Virus record (IMG/VR): IMGVR_UViG_3300028298_000011
Location: 1 to 46,237 of that record
DNA from: a virus
Length of the DNA stretch: 46,237 nt
Reading direction: 5' to 3' (one strand)
Shown: piece after piece, positions 30,862 through 39,966 of the stretch
Layout of the letters: every line of letters starts with the position of its first letter
Numbering within the stretch: position 1 is the first letter of the stretch
Notes under the pieces: generated by a model
Seen by the model: only the letters and a program-made list of their open reading frames with translations
Database searches by the model: none
What the model was told of the DNA's origin: nothing
Made by a program: the position numbers and the translations under genes

Positions 30862-32236
30862 GTAAATCAGTATACTTTTGGATCCTGTATTTGATAGCTT
30901 CCATCAGTCCATCTTGGGTTTTGGTCTTCCCTGCTAGGGATTTGATCACATCCAGGTCCATTGTTTTACTGGCTAGGATCCTGTTTAGGATAAAGGTCTG
31001 GGTTTGTCCCTGCCTGTTCAGCCGGGCATTAAGCTGTTCGTACAGCTCCAGAGACCAAGTCTGTCCGAACCACACTATAATATTACCCCCGTACTGAAGG
31101 TTCAATCCGTGTCCCCCAGAGGCTGGGTGGGTGAGCAGCACCTGGATCTTCCCATCATTCCAGTCGAGGATGTCCTGCTCCTTCAGCAGTTCCCGGGGAT
31201 TATATTTCTTTAGGTACTCCTTCAGTCTGTAGAGATCGTGTCTGTATGTCCAGGCAATCAGAACAGGCTTCCCCCCTGCCTGTTCAACGATCTCCTCGGC
31301 AGCTTCCAATTTTAGGGAGTGGACTTCGTGGTAGATATGATCCTCGTCATAGACAGCCCCATTGGCGAACTGGAGTAGTTTATTGGATAAGGCTGCAGCA
31401 TTGAGAGCACCAATACAATCCCCTTCCAGGGATTCCATAATCTGATCCTCTTCAAACTTGTCATATCTGGCCTGTAGTTCCTCAGGGAATTCAACCATGA
31501 TATCATTCAGGATCACGTCTGGCATATCAATATAATCTTCAGCTTTCATGCTTATGCAGATATCCCCGATCTTATCCTGGATCTTCTTATCTGAATCCTT
31601 CTTGGGTTTGTAACTGTAAACTATGGACCCGTTTCTAGCATCAGGAGCAAAGTACTCATCTCTGTATGTAGTGAGGAATCTCCCCAGGCGTTCACCCCGA
31701 TCCAAGAGAAAGATTTGACTCCATAGATCCAGCAGTCCATTTGGTGCAGGTGTCCCTGTCAGGATCACCACCCGTTTGAACTTCGGTTGCAGTTTCCTGA
31801 GGGTCTTGAATCTCTGAGATTTTGGATTCTTAAAACTACTACTTTCATCGATGACCAGCATATCGAAAGGAAGGGATCTCTTTTCATAGTACTTACAGAT
31901 CCAGGCGACATTGTCTCGACCTATAATATATATATCTGCCCTTGATTGAAGAGCCCGAGTCCTCTGTTTCTCAGTCCCCACTACTTTTGAAAGTGTAATT
32001 CCGTGGAGATGATCCCACTTCTGTAATTCGGCAGACCAGACAGTTTCTGCAACCCTTTTTGGAGCTATAACCAATACCCTGGTAATATCCAGCTCCTCGA
32101 ACATTAACCTCTTTATAGCGGTCAATGTGGAGACGGTCTTCCCTAATCCCATATCTAGGAACGCACCAGCAAAATGATTCTCTTCGATATGCTTTATCGT
32201 GTTAACTTGATAGCCGTGGAGATCCAGTTCATTCAT
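30857..32236 (-). CDS. SNF2/DEAD-like superfamily 2 helicase
   Basis: A 459-residue SF2 helicase with Q-like LHGYQVNTIKHIEE, Walker A LDMGLGKTVSTLTAI, motif Ia VLVIAPKRV, motif II VIDESS (DESS in place of DEAH), motif III TGTPAPN, and C-terminal motifs IV-VI including TYRHDLYRLKE, HPASGGHGLNLQYGG and EQLNARLNRQGQT. This compact SNF2 form is found in many siphoviruses next to VRR-NUC, DUF2800/2815, polymerase A and VirE genes. ATG 32236 overlaps the nuclease stop by 8 bases. ATG 32275 is possible. Confidence 0.92.
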   Translation of the reverse strand: MNELDLHGYQVNTIKHIEENHFAGAFLDMGLGKTVSTLTAIKRLMFEELDITRVLVIAPKRVAETVWSAELQKWDHLHGITLSKVVGTEKQRTRALQSRADIYIIGRDNVAWICKYYEKRSLPFDMLVIDESSSFKNPKSQRFKTLRKLQPKFKRVVILTGTPAPNGLLDLWSQIFLLDRGERLGRFLTTYRDEYFAPDARNGSIVYSYKPKKDSDKKIQDKIGDICISMKAEDYIDMPDVILNDIMVEFPEELQARYDKFEEDQIMESLEGDCIGALNAAALSNKLLQFANGAVYDEDHIYHEVHSLKLEAAEEIVEQAGGKPVLIAWTYRHDLYRLKEYLKKYNPRELLKEQDILDWNDGKIQVLLTHPASGGHGLNLQYGGNIIVWFGQTWSLELYEQLNARLNRQGQTQTFILNRILASKTMDLDVIKSLAGKTKTQDGLMEAIKYRIQKYTDLQ

Positions 32237-32510
32237 AACATTCCAGGATTTCATCGACTCCAACAACGGAGTCAATTACAAATACCCTGAATCCCAAACC
32301 CCTCAGTTTCTTATGTACCCAATACTGAGCTGGTGTTGGTTCCTTACCGGAAGACTTCAGTTCAACAAAAAACATAATCCCTATAGGGAGTAGAACCATT
32401 CTATCGGGAAGCCCTGTAATGAAAGTGGGGAGTAACTTAATACTCCACCCACCCCTTTTTCTAACTAGATGAGAGAGTCTTCTCTCAATATTTTTCTCAC
32501 TTTCTTTCAT
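32229..32510 (-). CDS. VRR-NUC domain nuclease
   Basis: A 93-residue protein with the VRR-NUC core: LLPTFITGLPDRMVLLP, then MFFVELKSSGKEPTPAQ (Asp and the E-x-K active-site triad of the PD-(D/E)XK fold) and a HKKLRGLGFRVFVID strand. Stand-alone VRR-NUC proteins in phages act as Holliday-junction or structure-specific nucleases, as in psNUC. The gene is immediately upstream of the SNF2 helicase and its ATG overlaps the previous stop (TAATG). Confidence 0.93.
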   Translation of the reverse strand: MKESEKNIERRLSHLVRKRGGWSIKLLPTFITGLPDRMVLLPIGIMFFVELKSSGKEPTPAQYWVHKKLRGLGFRVFVIDSVVGVDEILECYE

Positions 32511-32773
32511 TATGAATAACTATCTAAAGCATAATAAACTATATCCGAAACTGGAGCAATGAAATACTTAAGAGACATTGTCATCTTCTTATCCAGTATA
32601 CTGATTGAAAGGCAGAATATTTCATAGCGGGTCACCAATACATGGTTCATTATGTCCAGGTAACGGGAGTTATAGGGCCGAACTACAATCCTCTTGTGCT
32701 CCATACTCCGGAGATCCAGGATGACGATATTTTCTTCAATCAAGTTTTCTGGAGTAGTATTTTTGCTTCCCAT
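32510..32773 (-). CDS. Hypothetical protein (87 aa) between VirE and VRR-NUC
   Basis: I chose ATG 32773 (MGSKNTTPENLIEENIVILD), giving a 38-base overlap with the VirE-like gene. Starting at the first in-frame ATG, 32917, would overlap it by 182 bases. The protein is mostly beta (HKRIVVRPYNSRYLDIMNHV) with no domain I know. Coupled by TAATG with the nuclease gene. Confidence 0.58.
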   Translation of the reverse strand: MGSKNTTPENLIEENIVILDLRSMEHKRIVVRPYNSRYLDIMNHVLVTRYEIFCLSISILDKKMTMSLKYFIAPVSDIVYYALDSYS

Positions 32774-35090
32774 AGAGTTTGAAATTCTTAGTTGATTTAG
32801 ATTGTTCCCAACCCTCCATACTTCTGAGGATATCATTGATCTCTCTGGTCTTATATCTGTCCATTGATTCTTTTTCTTTTCCCAAGCATTCACACCATAC
32901 TTCAGCAATACAGACATAATCCCTTTCTAAAGTTCCCTTCCCCCTCAGGGGATCATTTATAAATACTCTTCTTTCTAGTAAGTCTAGTTCATCCCAGTCT
33001 TTTGGAAGGGGGATGTTTACGAACGATTCTATAATACCCTTCCGCTCATCAGTTTCATAATGTTTCCCCTGTTCTATCTTGGCGAGATATTCAGCTTTTG
33101 GACTTAGATACAGGGTCTCTCCAGATTCATATAAATGGACAGCCTCAGCCCATATCTGATCCACTTCATATTCGGAGATCGTGAAGATACTTTTTGTTGC
33201 CTGGGAAGGATCAATGTCAACAGGCATAAATCGTCTATTTCCTGATGGGTCACGAAGGAAATCTTTATTGTTCGTTGTCCCTATGAATATACATTGCCTT
33301 TTGAATGTCTCCGGTGTCCTGGCGTATGCAGGTCTAAAAATATCCTCCTGTTTAGATATGAAATGCTTAATTGTTTCCACCTCTGCTTTCCTCAATCCTG
33401 CCAATTCAGCCAGTTCAATAATCCAGGCACCTTGTAATTGTTCGAAAGCATCCTTCCCATTTACGGTCATAAATGTATCTGAGAACCAATGTTTCCCCAG
33501 TTTCTTTACAAGGGTGCTTTTTCCAGTTCCTTGCTCCCCCACCAGGGTGAGTACTAGGTCGAACTTTATCCCTGGTATGAATATCCTGGAGACTGCTCCG
33601 ACTAGTGTCTTTTTTATTGCCTCCCTGGTATAGTAGTTATCTTCTGCCCCGAAGTAATCAATCAAAAGGGATTCTACTCGGAGTTGACCATCCCATTCTA
33701 AGTTGACTAAATAGTCTCTCACAGGATGGAAGGACTTCTTTTCAAATTCCAGGGCTAAGACATCATCTATTTTCAAATTCCCAATGATCCCATAAACGGT
33801 TTCAATGTAGTTCCTGATCCCTGAATAATCGACATTCTTTATCGGTTCTGGGTGATCCACTTTCCTCCAAGGAACTGTACCAAAAATATATCGCTTACTA
33901 TCAAATAAGTTATGTCTGAATAGTCCCTTCAAATTTTCATCCTGGGAAAGAATAAGATTTAGATTAAAGGCAGAAGATAAGTAGTTCCCCCTGAAATCTA
34001 ACTCCAGTTTCTCAGTCCAGGAAAGATCTTGAGACTCTTCAATGGGTTCAGCAAAATCGTATTTAGATTCATTAATGGTTTCAACGGCGATAGTTTCTTT
34101 TACTTTTTTATCCTTTTTTATGAAGTCCTCCATGGCTTTTGTGCTTTTGGAGTTATCAGGACCTTTATCTAAATGACTAAATAGATGGATCCTCACCAGG
34201 TCGAATGCATTACAAAGCTTACCTACACAGGGATCAGTTCCATGATGAGAGTAAGCAAATTTATCGTCATATATTACCAAACCCGCAGCTGCAGAACCCT
34301 TTGAGTATGTATATCTCCCATCAAATGCAGGGACATAAATGGTACTTAAAAATGTCTCTATTGCCTCTGTAATTGAATAAGCCCTGCAGAATGCCCCAAT
34401 CAATCCCTTTTTTACTTCAGGATCCTCTTGTTTTTTAGTTTGATCATTTATTTCTTTGATCTTACTGTCCGCTGTAGGCCAAAGGCTTGAATCCTTCCAG
34501 TCTAGATATGAACTCAGGATCTCATCCACATCTACCCATTCCCCCTCCTGGAATCTGCAATAGTAATCTATGTCTCTAGGCGTAGAAGGCCAAAACATTA
34601 GGCGATTAGTTTCAAAAGTCGTATTGTCAAAAAGCTCCACCCCCATGATCCCGGCTATCTGCCTAGAGACTGCCACATATTCGTCAGGTGTAGCGGGTCT
34701 GGATAGGGGGATGATCAATCTATACCTGGGATTTGAAACAGTATGTTTGTGGGTTCCATGAAGCAGGGCAGCATTGGAAAACTGTAGTGTGAAATCTTCC
34801 CAGAAATTGGAATGTGCAAAGTCAATGTCCAGGGTTAAAAGTTGACGATGAACAACAGCCTCAGGCTTTCTTCTCCCATTCTTTAGATATCCTCCTACAT
34901 AGCCTCCGACGTCCTTAATTTTAAGCTGTTCATCTTTTGTGGCTGATATGAACTCTTTGAATGTTTCAGTCGTCTTATGCTCCTCTTGGAGCCTATTTAC
35001 AATTTCTTTCCAAGTCAACTTTGTGTTCTTCCATATTTTTGACTTGGCACTTAGGCCAATTGCTAAATCTAATGTTCCGTCATTTTTCAT
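32736..35090 (-). CDS. Prim-pol / VirE-type replicative helicase
   Basis: A 784-residue two-part replication protein. The N-terminal part (about 50-180) has archaeo-eukaryotic primase-like features: LLTLDIDFAH (Asp88 and Asp90), LHGTHKHTV and RYRLIIPLSRP. The C-terminal half (about 450-700) is a virulence-associated-E (VirE) helicase/ATPase with Walker A GEQGTGKST (518-526), motif around WIIELAELAGL and a FIGTTNNKDFLRDPSGNRRF segment. The family primes and unwinds DNA in plasmid and phage replication. Here it should work with polymerase A, whose stop overlaps its ATG (TAATG). Confidence 0.92.
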   Translation of the reverse strand: MKNDGTLDLAIGLSAKSKIWKNTKLTWKEIVNRLQEEHKTTETFKEFISATKDEQLKIKDVGGYVGGYLKNGRRKPEAVVHRQLLTLDIDFAHSNFWEDFTLQFSNAALLHGTHKHTVSNPRYRLIIPLSRPATPDEYVAVSRQIAGIMGVELFDNTTFETNRLMFWPSTPRDIDYYCRFQEGEWVDVDEILSSYLDWKDSSLWPTADSKIKEINDQTKKQEDPEVKKGLIGAFCRAYSITEAIETFLSTIYVPAFDGRYTYSKGSAAAGLVIYDDKFAYSHHGTDPCVGKLCNAFDLVRIHLFSHLDKGPDNSKSTKAMEDFIKKDKKVKETIAVETINESKYDFAEPIEESQDLSWTEKLELDFRGNYLSSAFNLNLILSQDENLKGLFRHNLFDSKRYIFGTVPWRKVDHPEPIKNVDYSGIRNYIETVYGIIGNLKIDDVLALEFEKKSFHPVRDYLVNLEWDGQLRVESLLIDYFGAEDNYYTREAIKKTLVGAVSRIFIPGIKFDLVLTLVGEQGTGKSTLVKKLGKHWFSDTFMTVNGKDAFEQLQGAWIIELAELAGLRKAEVETIKHFISKQEDIFRPAYARTPETFKRQCIFIGTTNNKDFLRDPSGNRRFMPVDIDPSQATKSIFTISEYEVDQIWAEAVHLYESGETLYLSPKAEYLAKIEQGKHYETDERKGIIESFVNIPLPKDWDELDLLERRVFINDPLRGKGTLERDYVCIAEVWCECLGKEKESMDRYKTREINDILRSMEGWEQSKSTKNFKLYGKQKYYSRKLD

Positions 35091-37048
35091 TAGTCTTTTT
35101 TATAGAAAGGGGTGATATATCCATCTGCTCTAAGGGGGAGTCCCCCCGCCCATGAAACTTCCTCTCCCATGATCCGGCTCATTGTTTTCAATCCTTCCTC
35201 CGCTAAACGGGTGGAGACTTCTGCTACGATCTCATCATGAACATGCATAACTATTTTGAATCCCTCCTCCTTCAGCCTGATCATAGAATGTGCAAGTAGA
35301 TCCCTGGAGACTGCCTGAACAATATTCTCAACCAGTTTCCCCCCGAAGGTTTCAATCCAGGTCCATTGCTTTATGTCCTGGTCAATACCTTTGAATTTTA
35401 TACTTTCTGCTCCAAACCTATTCTTACACAGGGTTGGGTCCACATAGAACAGTTTTCGGCCGGAGGGGAGTTGGATCATTAGATATTTTCCATCGTACTC
35501 AAATATAATATTTCTATATATACTGTGTACTTTTTTTCGATTCTTTATTGCCCATTTAGCACAGTCTTCAACTCCCTTCCAAAGATCAACGATGGATGGA
35601 TTTGCCCTCCTCCAGCGTGTAACTATTGCTTTCATCTCTGTATCTGAGAGGCCCATCTTTTCTCCCCCCATCTTTTTTATAGCCCCTAGTGATCCCTGGT
35701 AGCCCAAAGCCAGTTCGGCTATTTTCCCTTTATGTCTCAGGGATGATCCTTTGGTTACTGATTCAATTGGGACCTTGAACATCATTGAGGCGGAGGCTTC
35801 ATATATTTTTCCGTGGGTCTTGAAGACATCCAGCCTCCATCGTTCATTAGCAATCCAGGAAACTACCCGGGCCTCAATGGCACTGAAGTCAGATACTACA
35901 AACAGATTCCCCTCCCCTGGTATGAAGGCCGTTCGGATCAGTTCGGAAAGAACTGTTGAAATATCATCATACATCATGGTGAACAGGTCATAATCATTGG
36001 CCTTTACAATAGCCCTAGCTTCTGCCAGATCATTCATCTGATTCCTGGGGAGGTTTTGCATCTGAATTAACCTACCCGCCCATCTACCCGTCTTACTGGC
36101 TCCATAAAATTGGAACAATCCCCGAGCCCTAGAATCTTCCCCTGCACAGTTAATCATGGCCACATATTTTTTGGTCGATGTTTTGGCCAATTTCATACGA
36201 AGACCTAAGACATCCGAGACAGCTCCGTCATCAGTCTCATCTAACAATTCTTGGACTGAATCTTTTGCTAATGAAGTTATTTCTTTTTTCATAGCCTTAC
36301 TCAACCATTGTTTGAGCTGTGCGGAGCTGTTCGGATTGTCTACTCCTGTTAGTTTAACCATCTCAGCAGATATCTGCCCGGAGAATTGTGTATCAAAGTC
36401 AAAAGCATTTCTGGCAATTTCTTGGTCGATCAGGACTCCATTACTATTTATCTCCTGGTCTAAAGCATACAATATTTTCTCGGATGGGGGGAGGTGATAT
36501 TCTGCCAGGATAAGACTAACCTGCCTTTCTGCCTCAACATCATTTATACAATACTCTTTGAACAGTTCCCATTTCTGGGGATCATGGAGGGGGAAGTTTC
36601 TATTTCTAAAATCATTTGATTTCTTGGGTTCACAAGGACTGCAGAAAAACTTTATTAAGGCCTTTCCGGTACTCAGTTTTCCCTTCTCCCCCAGGTCCAT
36701 AGCTTTAGACAGTTCATCCAAACTCATAGGCCATCCACAATAGGCAGCTTTTACTAAGGAACATTCCCACTGATCAGCTGGAATATCAAAGCCCAGGGCT
36801 TTGAAACAGACCCTTTCAAAGGTAGCATTATGGGCATGTTTCTTTACCCTTGGATCCATCAGGGCTTCTAGGAACTCGGGTGGTAATTCTCTGCCTGAAG
36901 CCATATCTATAATCTGAATAGAATCCTCATCAAATGCATAAGCACAGAGTAGTATCTCAAAGTCCAGGGATTGTGTGTATTTGTAAGATCCAACGACAGT
37001 AATGTCCGCGGAACTATAGGTCTCAATATCTATATGTAAATTTTTCAT
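35090..37048 (-). CDS. polA: DNA polymerase family A with 3'-5' exonuclease
   Basis: A 652-residue phage family A polymerase. Exonuclease motif I is HIDIETYSS (D7, E9), and Exo III YCINDVEAE has D170. Polymerase motif A is SDFSAIEARV (386-395), motif B RHKGKIAELALGYQG (438-452), and motif C VMHVHDEIVAEV with HDE at 604-606. The arrangement is as in the polymerases of many siphoviruses with DUF2815/DUF2800 neighbours. It is the main replicative polymerase. A strong terminator hairpin sits just 13 bases before its ATG, so expression may need read-through. Confidence 0.96.
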   Translation of the reverse strand: MKNLHIDIETYSSADITVVGSYKYTQSLDFEILLCAYAFDEDSIQIIDMASGRELPPEFLEALMDPRVKKHAHNATFERVCFKALGFDIPADQWECSLVKAAYCGWPMSLDELSKAMDLGEKGKLSTGKALIKFFCSPCEPKKSNDFRNRNFPLHDPQKWELFKEYCINDVEAERQVSLILAEYHLPPSEKILYALDQEINSNGVLIDQEIARNAFDFDTQFSGQISAEMVKLTGVDNPNSSAQLKQWLSKAMKKEITSLAKDSVQELLDETDDGAVSDVLGLRMKLAKTSTKKYVAMINCAGEDSRARGLFQFYGASKTGRWAGRLIQMQNLPRNQMNDLAEARAIVKANDYDLFTMMYDDISTVLSELIRTAFIPGEGNLFVVSDFSAIEARVVSWIANERWRLDVFKTHGKIYEASASMMFKVPIESVTKGSSLRHKGKIAELALGYQGSLGAIKKMGGEKMGLSDTEMKAIVTRWRRANPSIVDLWKGVEDCAKWAIKNRKKVHSIYRNIIFEYDGKYLMIQLPSGRKLFYVDPTLCKNRFGAESIKFKGIDQDIKQWTWIETFGGKLVENIVQAVSRDLLAHSMIRLKEEGFKIVMHVHDEIVAEVSTRLAEEGLKTMSRIMGEEVSWAGGLPLRADGYITPFYKKD

Positions 37049-37060
37049 TTGGGGTGGAGT

Positions 37061-37098
37061 AAAAAAAGGAGGGACCTCTGAGCAGGTAGAGGCCCTCC
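37061..37098 (-). terminator. Rho-independent terminator or attenuator before polA
   Basis: On the minus strand GGAGGG-CCTCT pairs with AGAGG-T-CCCTCC (one bulge), giving an 11-bp stem with loop ACCTGCTC, followed directly by seven T. It lies between the DUF2815 stop (37117) and the polA ATG (37048). There is no room for a new promoter between the hairpin and polA. Confidence 0.85.
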
Positions 37099-37116
37099 CT
37101 GGTAGGAAAACTAAGC

Positions 37117-37647
37117 TTAAGACAGATCCTCGGAATCGGATCCAAAATCTTCTTCTGCTGTGGCACCCCCTCCACTCAGACGATCGCCGTCTTCCAGTTT
37201 CTGTAGGTTGTTCAAGCTACAGGCAATCCCCTTATTCCCTGAGGTATTGAAGGCGTAAAAGGAGATTGAAGCCCGACCATAACATCCTGAATAGAACTCC
37301 TCTTTATCCATGATGGGATCAAGGTTAGCATCCACCAAACCCGGTTTGTTGGTGTTGTTTGCATTGATGAACATGCACCCTTCATAGGTCTCATCATCAG
37401 GTCTTTCCTCATCCCCATCCCTGAGGGGGAGTTTGAGTTTAGCCGGGATCTTACCACCAAACTTTGTTTTCCCTGCTTCGGTAGCCTCAGCGATTGCGGC
37501 CTCGATTTTAGCCAGGGTAGCTTTGTCCTTTTTCGGGATCAGGATTGAAACACTGTACTTCTCCTTCTGTCCCTCTTCCATTGCTCTTGGGGTGAAAACG
37601 TTAGCGTAGCTGAAACGAACTTTACCCGTGATAACTTTTGTTGCCAT
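37117..37647 (-). CDS. DUF2815 protein (putative ssDNA-binding protein)
   Basis: A 176-residue protein with the DUF2815 layout: VRFSYANVFTPRAMEEGQKE, YSVSILIPKKDKATLAKIEA, a central LPLRDGDEERPDDETYEGCM and a YSGCYGRASISFYAFNTSGN segment, with an acidic C-terminal tail (SGGGATAEEDFGSDSEDLS). An OB-like fold plus acidic tail is the pattern of phage ssDNA-binding proteins. The family is usually found beside DUF2800 and polymerase A, as here. It probably coats single strands during replication. Confidence 0.88.
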   Translation of the reverse strand: MATKVITGKVRFSYANVFTPRAMEEGQKEKYSVSILIPKKDKATLAKIEAAIAEATEAGKTKFGGKIPAKLKLPLRDGDEERPDDETYEGCMFINANNTNKPGLVDANLDPIMDKEEFYSGCYGRASISFYAFNTSGNKGIACSLNNLQKLEDGDRLSGGGATAEEDFGSDSEDLS

Positions 37648-37658
37648 AAAAATAAATA

Positions 37659-38828
37659 TTAATTAGTGAAATCAAGTTTAGCTTGTTCTATTCCCAAGGC
37701 CGGTCTTTTATCCGACTCTGGAACTAATGCAGGAGCTCCAGGAGGTTTCATTGTTTTGTTCCCCAGGAGTTCATTGAATTTTGTTTTTCCAATTAATTTC
37801 TCAACCATACCGATCCCTCCAAGTTTTGTGATCATGAAATCTTTGGGATCGTATTTATTTTCCACCAGGGTGTTAGCCACCGCCGATTCATCTATCCATT
37901 TACGGTTACTCCTGCCTTCAACTAATTTGTAACCCTTCCATTGTTTTCCCTCCATGGCAGAAGTCATGATGTATTCCTGGACTGAAGAGAACCAATCTTG
38001 GATCTCCCCAATCTGTTTATATACAGATAGAATTTCGTCATCTGTCAGAAGGGGAGGCTCAGCAAACTCGAATCGAGCTATGTCCATACTCTTTACCTGG
38101 AGGGCTCGGCATGTAGCCTTTACTTTACACCATTTGCAGTGTGATCCTGGGTTGAACTCCCCTATTCCTTCGTAAGCCATCTTTGCCCTGGGAATCACTA
38201 CAGTTTCTCCCCAATTAACCAAATCTGAAGCAGGTATCTTCCAACTACTTCCATGATCCAGGCGAGGTTGAATGATTGTTAGCTCCACGATTTCAATATC
38301 GAAGGCCATTTCATATTTCCTGAGAGCTCCCAGGCCATAAAGCTTAAGCTGAGAGTTATCCTCTGGGTAGACCCTGATCCCTTTACCATATTTTAGGTCT
38401 ATAACCTTCAGAACCTTGTCTGCAATAATTATGCAGTCATTAGTTCCAAAACCTTCCTCAATGTAATGGGTGAGATCCACCAGCTGTTCCAGTAATATGA
38501 TAGCATCAGGAGTTATGTTCTTAGAGGCCTCAAATTCACCCAAAATATAATCAACATACTTTTGAACCTCTTCCTCCATCTCCTCGGAATAAAACTCATT
38601 TTTTTCAAGCTCAAATGACTTGGAGACATAGTCCTTTTCTTGGATCATCCCCAAACTCCTGAGCAATTTTACTTCCGCAATTTCATGGGCCAATGTTCCC
38701 TCTCTGGCATAGGAGGATCTTTCGGATTCCTCTTTGGTGTCTTCCAGTCTGGCACTCGGGGTGCAGTTCAGCCATCGACTAGATCCAGAAGCCGACAACA
38801 GGGAGTGGGCTCTTTCTGTGTGTGCCAT
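37659..38828 (-). CDS. DUF2800 nuclease, Cas4/AddB-like
   Basis: A 389-residue protein with PD-(D/E)XK features: DCIIIADKVLKVIDLKYGKG (Asp and E/D-x-K region) followed by a QLKLYGLGALRKYEM helix. A C-terminal CKWCKVKATC cluster, along with Cys22 near the N-terminus (WLNCTPSARLE), could hold an iron-sulfur cluster as in Cas4 and AddB. It is the DUF2800 family, thought to be a recombination exonuclease. Adjacent DUF2815 suggests a two-component nuclease and annealing/ssDNA-binding pair. TAATG coupling upstream. Confidence 0.88.
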   Translation of the reverse strand: MAHTERAHSLLSASGSSRWLNCTPSARLEDTKEESERSSYAREGTLAHEIAEVKLLRSLGMIQEKDYVSKSFELEKNEFYSEEMEEEVQKYVDYILGEFEASKNITPDAIILLEQLVDLTHYIEEGFGTNDCIIIADKVLKVIDLKYGKGIRVYPEDNSQLKLYGLGALRKYEMAFDIEIVELTIIQPRLDHGSSWKIPASDLVNWGETVVIPRAKMAYEGIGEFNPGSHCKWCKVKATCRALQVKSMDIARFEFAEPPLLTDDEILSVYKQIGEIQDWFSSVQEYIMTSAMEGKQWKGYKLVEGRSNRKWIDESAVANTLVENKYDPKDFMITKLGGIGMVEKLIGKTKFNELLGNKTMKPPGAPALVPESDKRPALGIEQAKLDFTN

Positions 38829-39232
38829 TACTTCAGACCCTTGAGGAATTCCATGAAAGCCGGAAAATGAGATTTGTCCATTGTAGATACATTGTTGGCC
38901 CCCAGCTCAGTGAGTTTGGCTTTGATTCCATCCCTGTTATTCCCAACCTTCTTAGCTAGAAGTGAACGAATATCTTCGATTTTGATTCCCTCAGTAGATT
39001 CGGAAGAAGCTTCAGCTACAGGGGCCTCTTCTGGTACCATTTCAGCTACAGAGGCTTCAGGTGCATGAGCAGCTTTATCTTTTGAACGTCTTCCAGTTTT
39101 TGGAGTTTCAACTGTTTGTTCCGGTGTAACCAGAACAGGTGTTCCACTGATACTCTGCAGCATTATGATCACTTTACCGACCTGATCTTGGTCATTAATG
39201 TCAATTGACAAATTAAGAGTTAGATTGCTCAT
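38828..39232 (-). CDS. Hypothetical protein upstream of DUF2800
   Basis: A 134-residue protein in three parts: a beta-rich N-terminus (MSNLTLNLSIDINDQDQVGK), an Ala/Pro/Glu-rich linker (about 45-85), and a C-terminal helical module (IEDIRSLLAKKVGNNRDGIK, then TKLGANNVSTMDKSHFPAF-like) recalling SAP/LEM-like helices. Such a module recurs in phage proteins next to recombination genes. Overlaps the HTH gene by 20 bases. Function unknown. Confidence 0.68.
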   Translation of the reverse strand: MSNLTLNLSIDINDQDQVGKVIIMLQSISGTPVLVTPEQTVETPKTGRRSKDKAAHAPEASVAEMVPEEAPVAEASSESTEGIKIEDIRSLLAKKVGNNRDGIKAKLTELGANNVSTMDKSHFPAFMEFLKGLK

Positions 39233-39629
39233 CGAATTTTAATATTAAGTTGTTTAACATGTTGATGTACTCGCTAAGAGGGATCTTGTTGGAATGAATT
39301 ACCTCCTCATGAAACAGATTTCCTTTGTGAAAGACTGAAGATGTCCAGGTCTCAGTATTCAGGGTAGCGGTGAAATCCCCATTGGTGAAGATATGTTTTC
39401 CCTTCGAACTTTGGGCCTTCCACTTCCCCCCACTGAATAGAGAGGATATAGGTATGCCTGTAAAGAGTGACAGTCTACTAACCTGTTGGGTGTTCAAAAA
39501 GGATTCCCCCTTCAGGACCCTACGCATTGCTAAGTCTGGATATTTATTCCCTGGGAATAGTTCCCTTGCTATAATCCCTGGGTCTAAGTCCAGTTCCTTG
39601 ATGAGTTTTACTAAGTCTAAGTTTTGCAT
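39213..39629 (-). CDS. HTH-like regulator, first gene of early operon
   Basis: A 138-residue protein whose N-terminal 70 residues look like a Cro/XRE-like helix-turn-helix unit (ELFPGNKYPDLAMRRVLKGE, then TQQVSRLSLFTGIPISSLF). The C-terminal half is beta-rich (HIFTNGDFTATLNTETWTSS). It is the first gene after the promoter at 39640-39690 and adjacent to the region B repeats, a good place for a regulator that binds the TAAACGATC modules. The binding is inference. Confidence 0.62.
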   Translation of the reverse strand: MQNLDLVKLIKELDLDPGIIARELFPGNKYPDLAMRRVLKGESFLNTQQVSRLSLFTGIPISSLFSGGKWKAQSSKGKHIFTNGDFTATLNTETWTSSVFHKGNLFHEEVIHSNKIPLSEYINMLNNLILKFDEQSNS

Positions 39630-39639
39630 TTGTCTTTGT

Positions 39640-39690
39640 TGTTATACCCAGGCAAATATAAAATTTTTTTCAGATATAGTTGAAAAAAAG
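39640..39690 (-). promoter_or_regulatory. Early promoter with TATATTTG box
   Basis: On the minus strand TATATTTG (39660-39653) is followed by CCTGGGTATAACAACA and preceded by AAAAAAATTT and CTTTTTTTCAAC, a shorter relative of the 83-bp cassettes. The HTH gene begins 24 bases downstream of the box. Confidence 0.72.
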
Positions 39691-39966
39691 TTATACTTGA
39701 TCCCATAAACAATTCATCGTTTAGAGTTAACCCTTTCATTTCAATTGTTTTAAACTGTTCTCCTGGTCCTGTAAACGATCTAAACGATGTTTTCTATACA
39801 CTCTATTCCCCCTTTTTCAGTTTTCCCATTTCATATTTCCCTCTATATATAATTTATAGTGTATTTATTGTTTAGATTGTTTATACGGCCTTCAATTCCA
39901 GTCCTGGTGCAGGATCCAGCGTAAACAATGGATCGTTTATGATCGTTTAGATCGTTTACAACAGAG
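39691..39966. repeat. Iteron-like region B (candidate origin or operator)
   Basis: Holds the same 9-base modules as region A: TAAACAATT at 39706 facing CATCGTTTA at 39715; TAAACGATC at 39772 followed in 9-bp tandem by TAAACGATG at 39781; an AT-rich core (about 39795-39866); TATTGTTTA/GATTGTTTA (39866-39883); then TAAACAATG at 39922 facing three GATCGTTTA units (39931, 39941, 39950). The order and orientation of modules match region A, including the context CAGCGTAAAC. Candidate replication origin or regulatory site between early and lysis genes. Confidence 0.8.

Noticed and set aside
35090-39629. Lysogeny module around the HTH gene
   Set aside because: There is a single HTH-like gene, no divergent promoter, no integrase or partition genes, and it heads a replication operon, so a lytic lifestyle is more likely.
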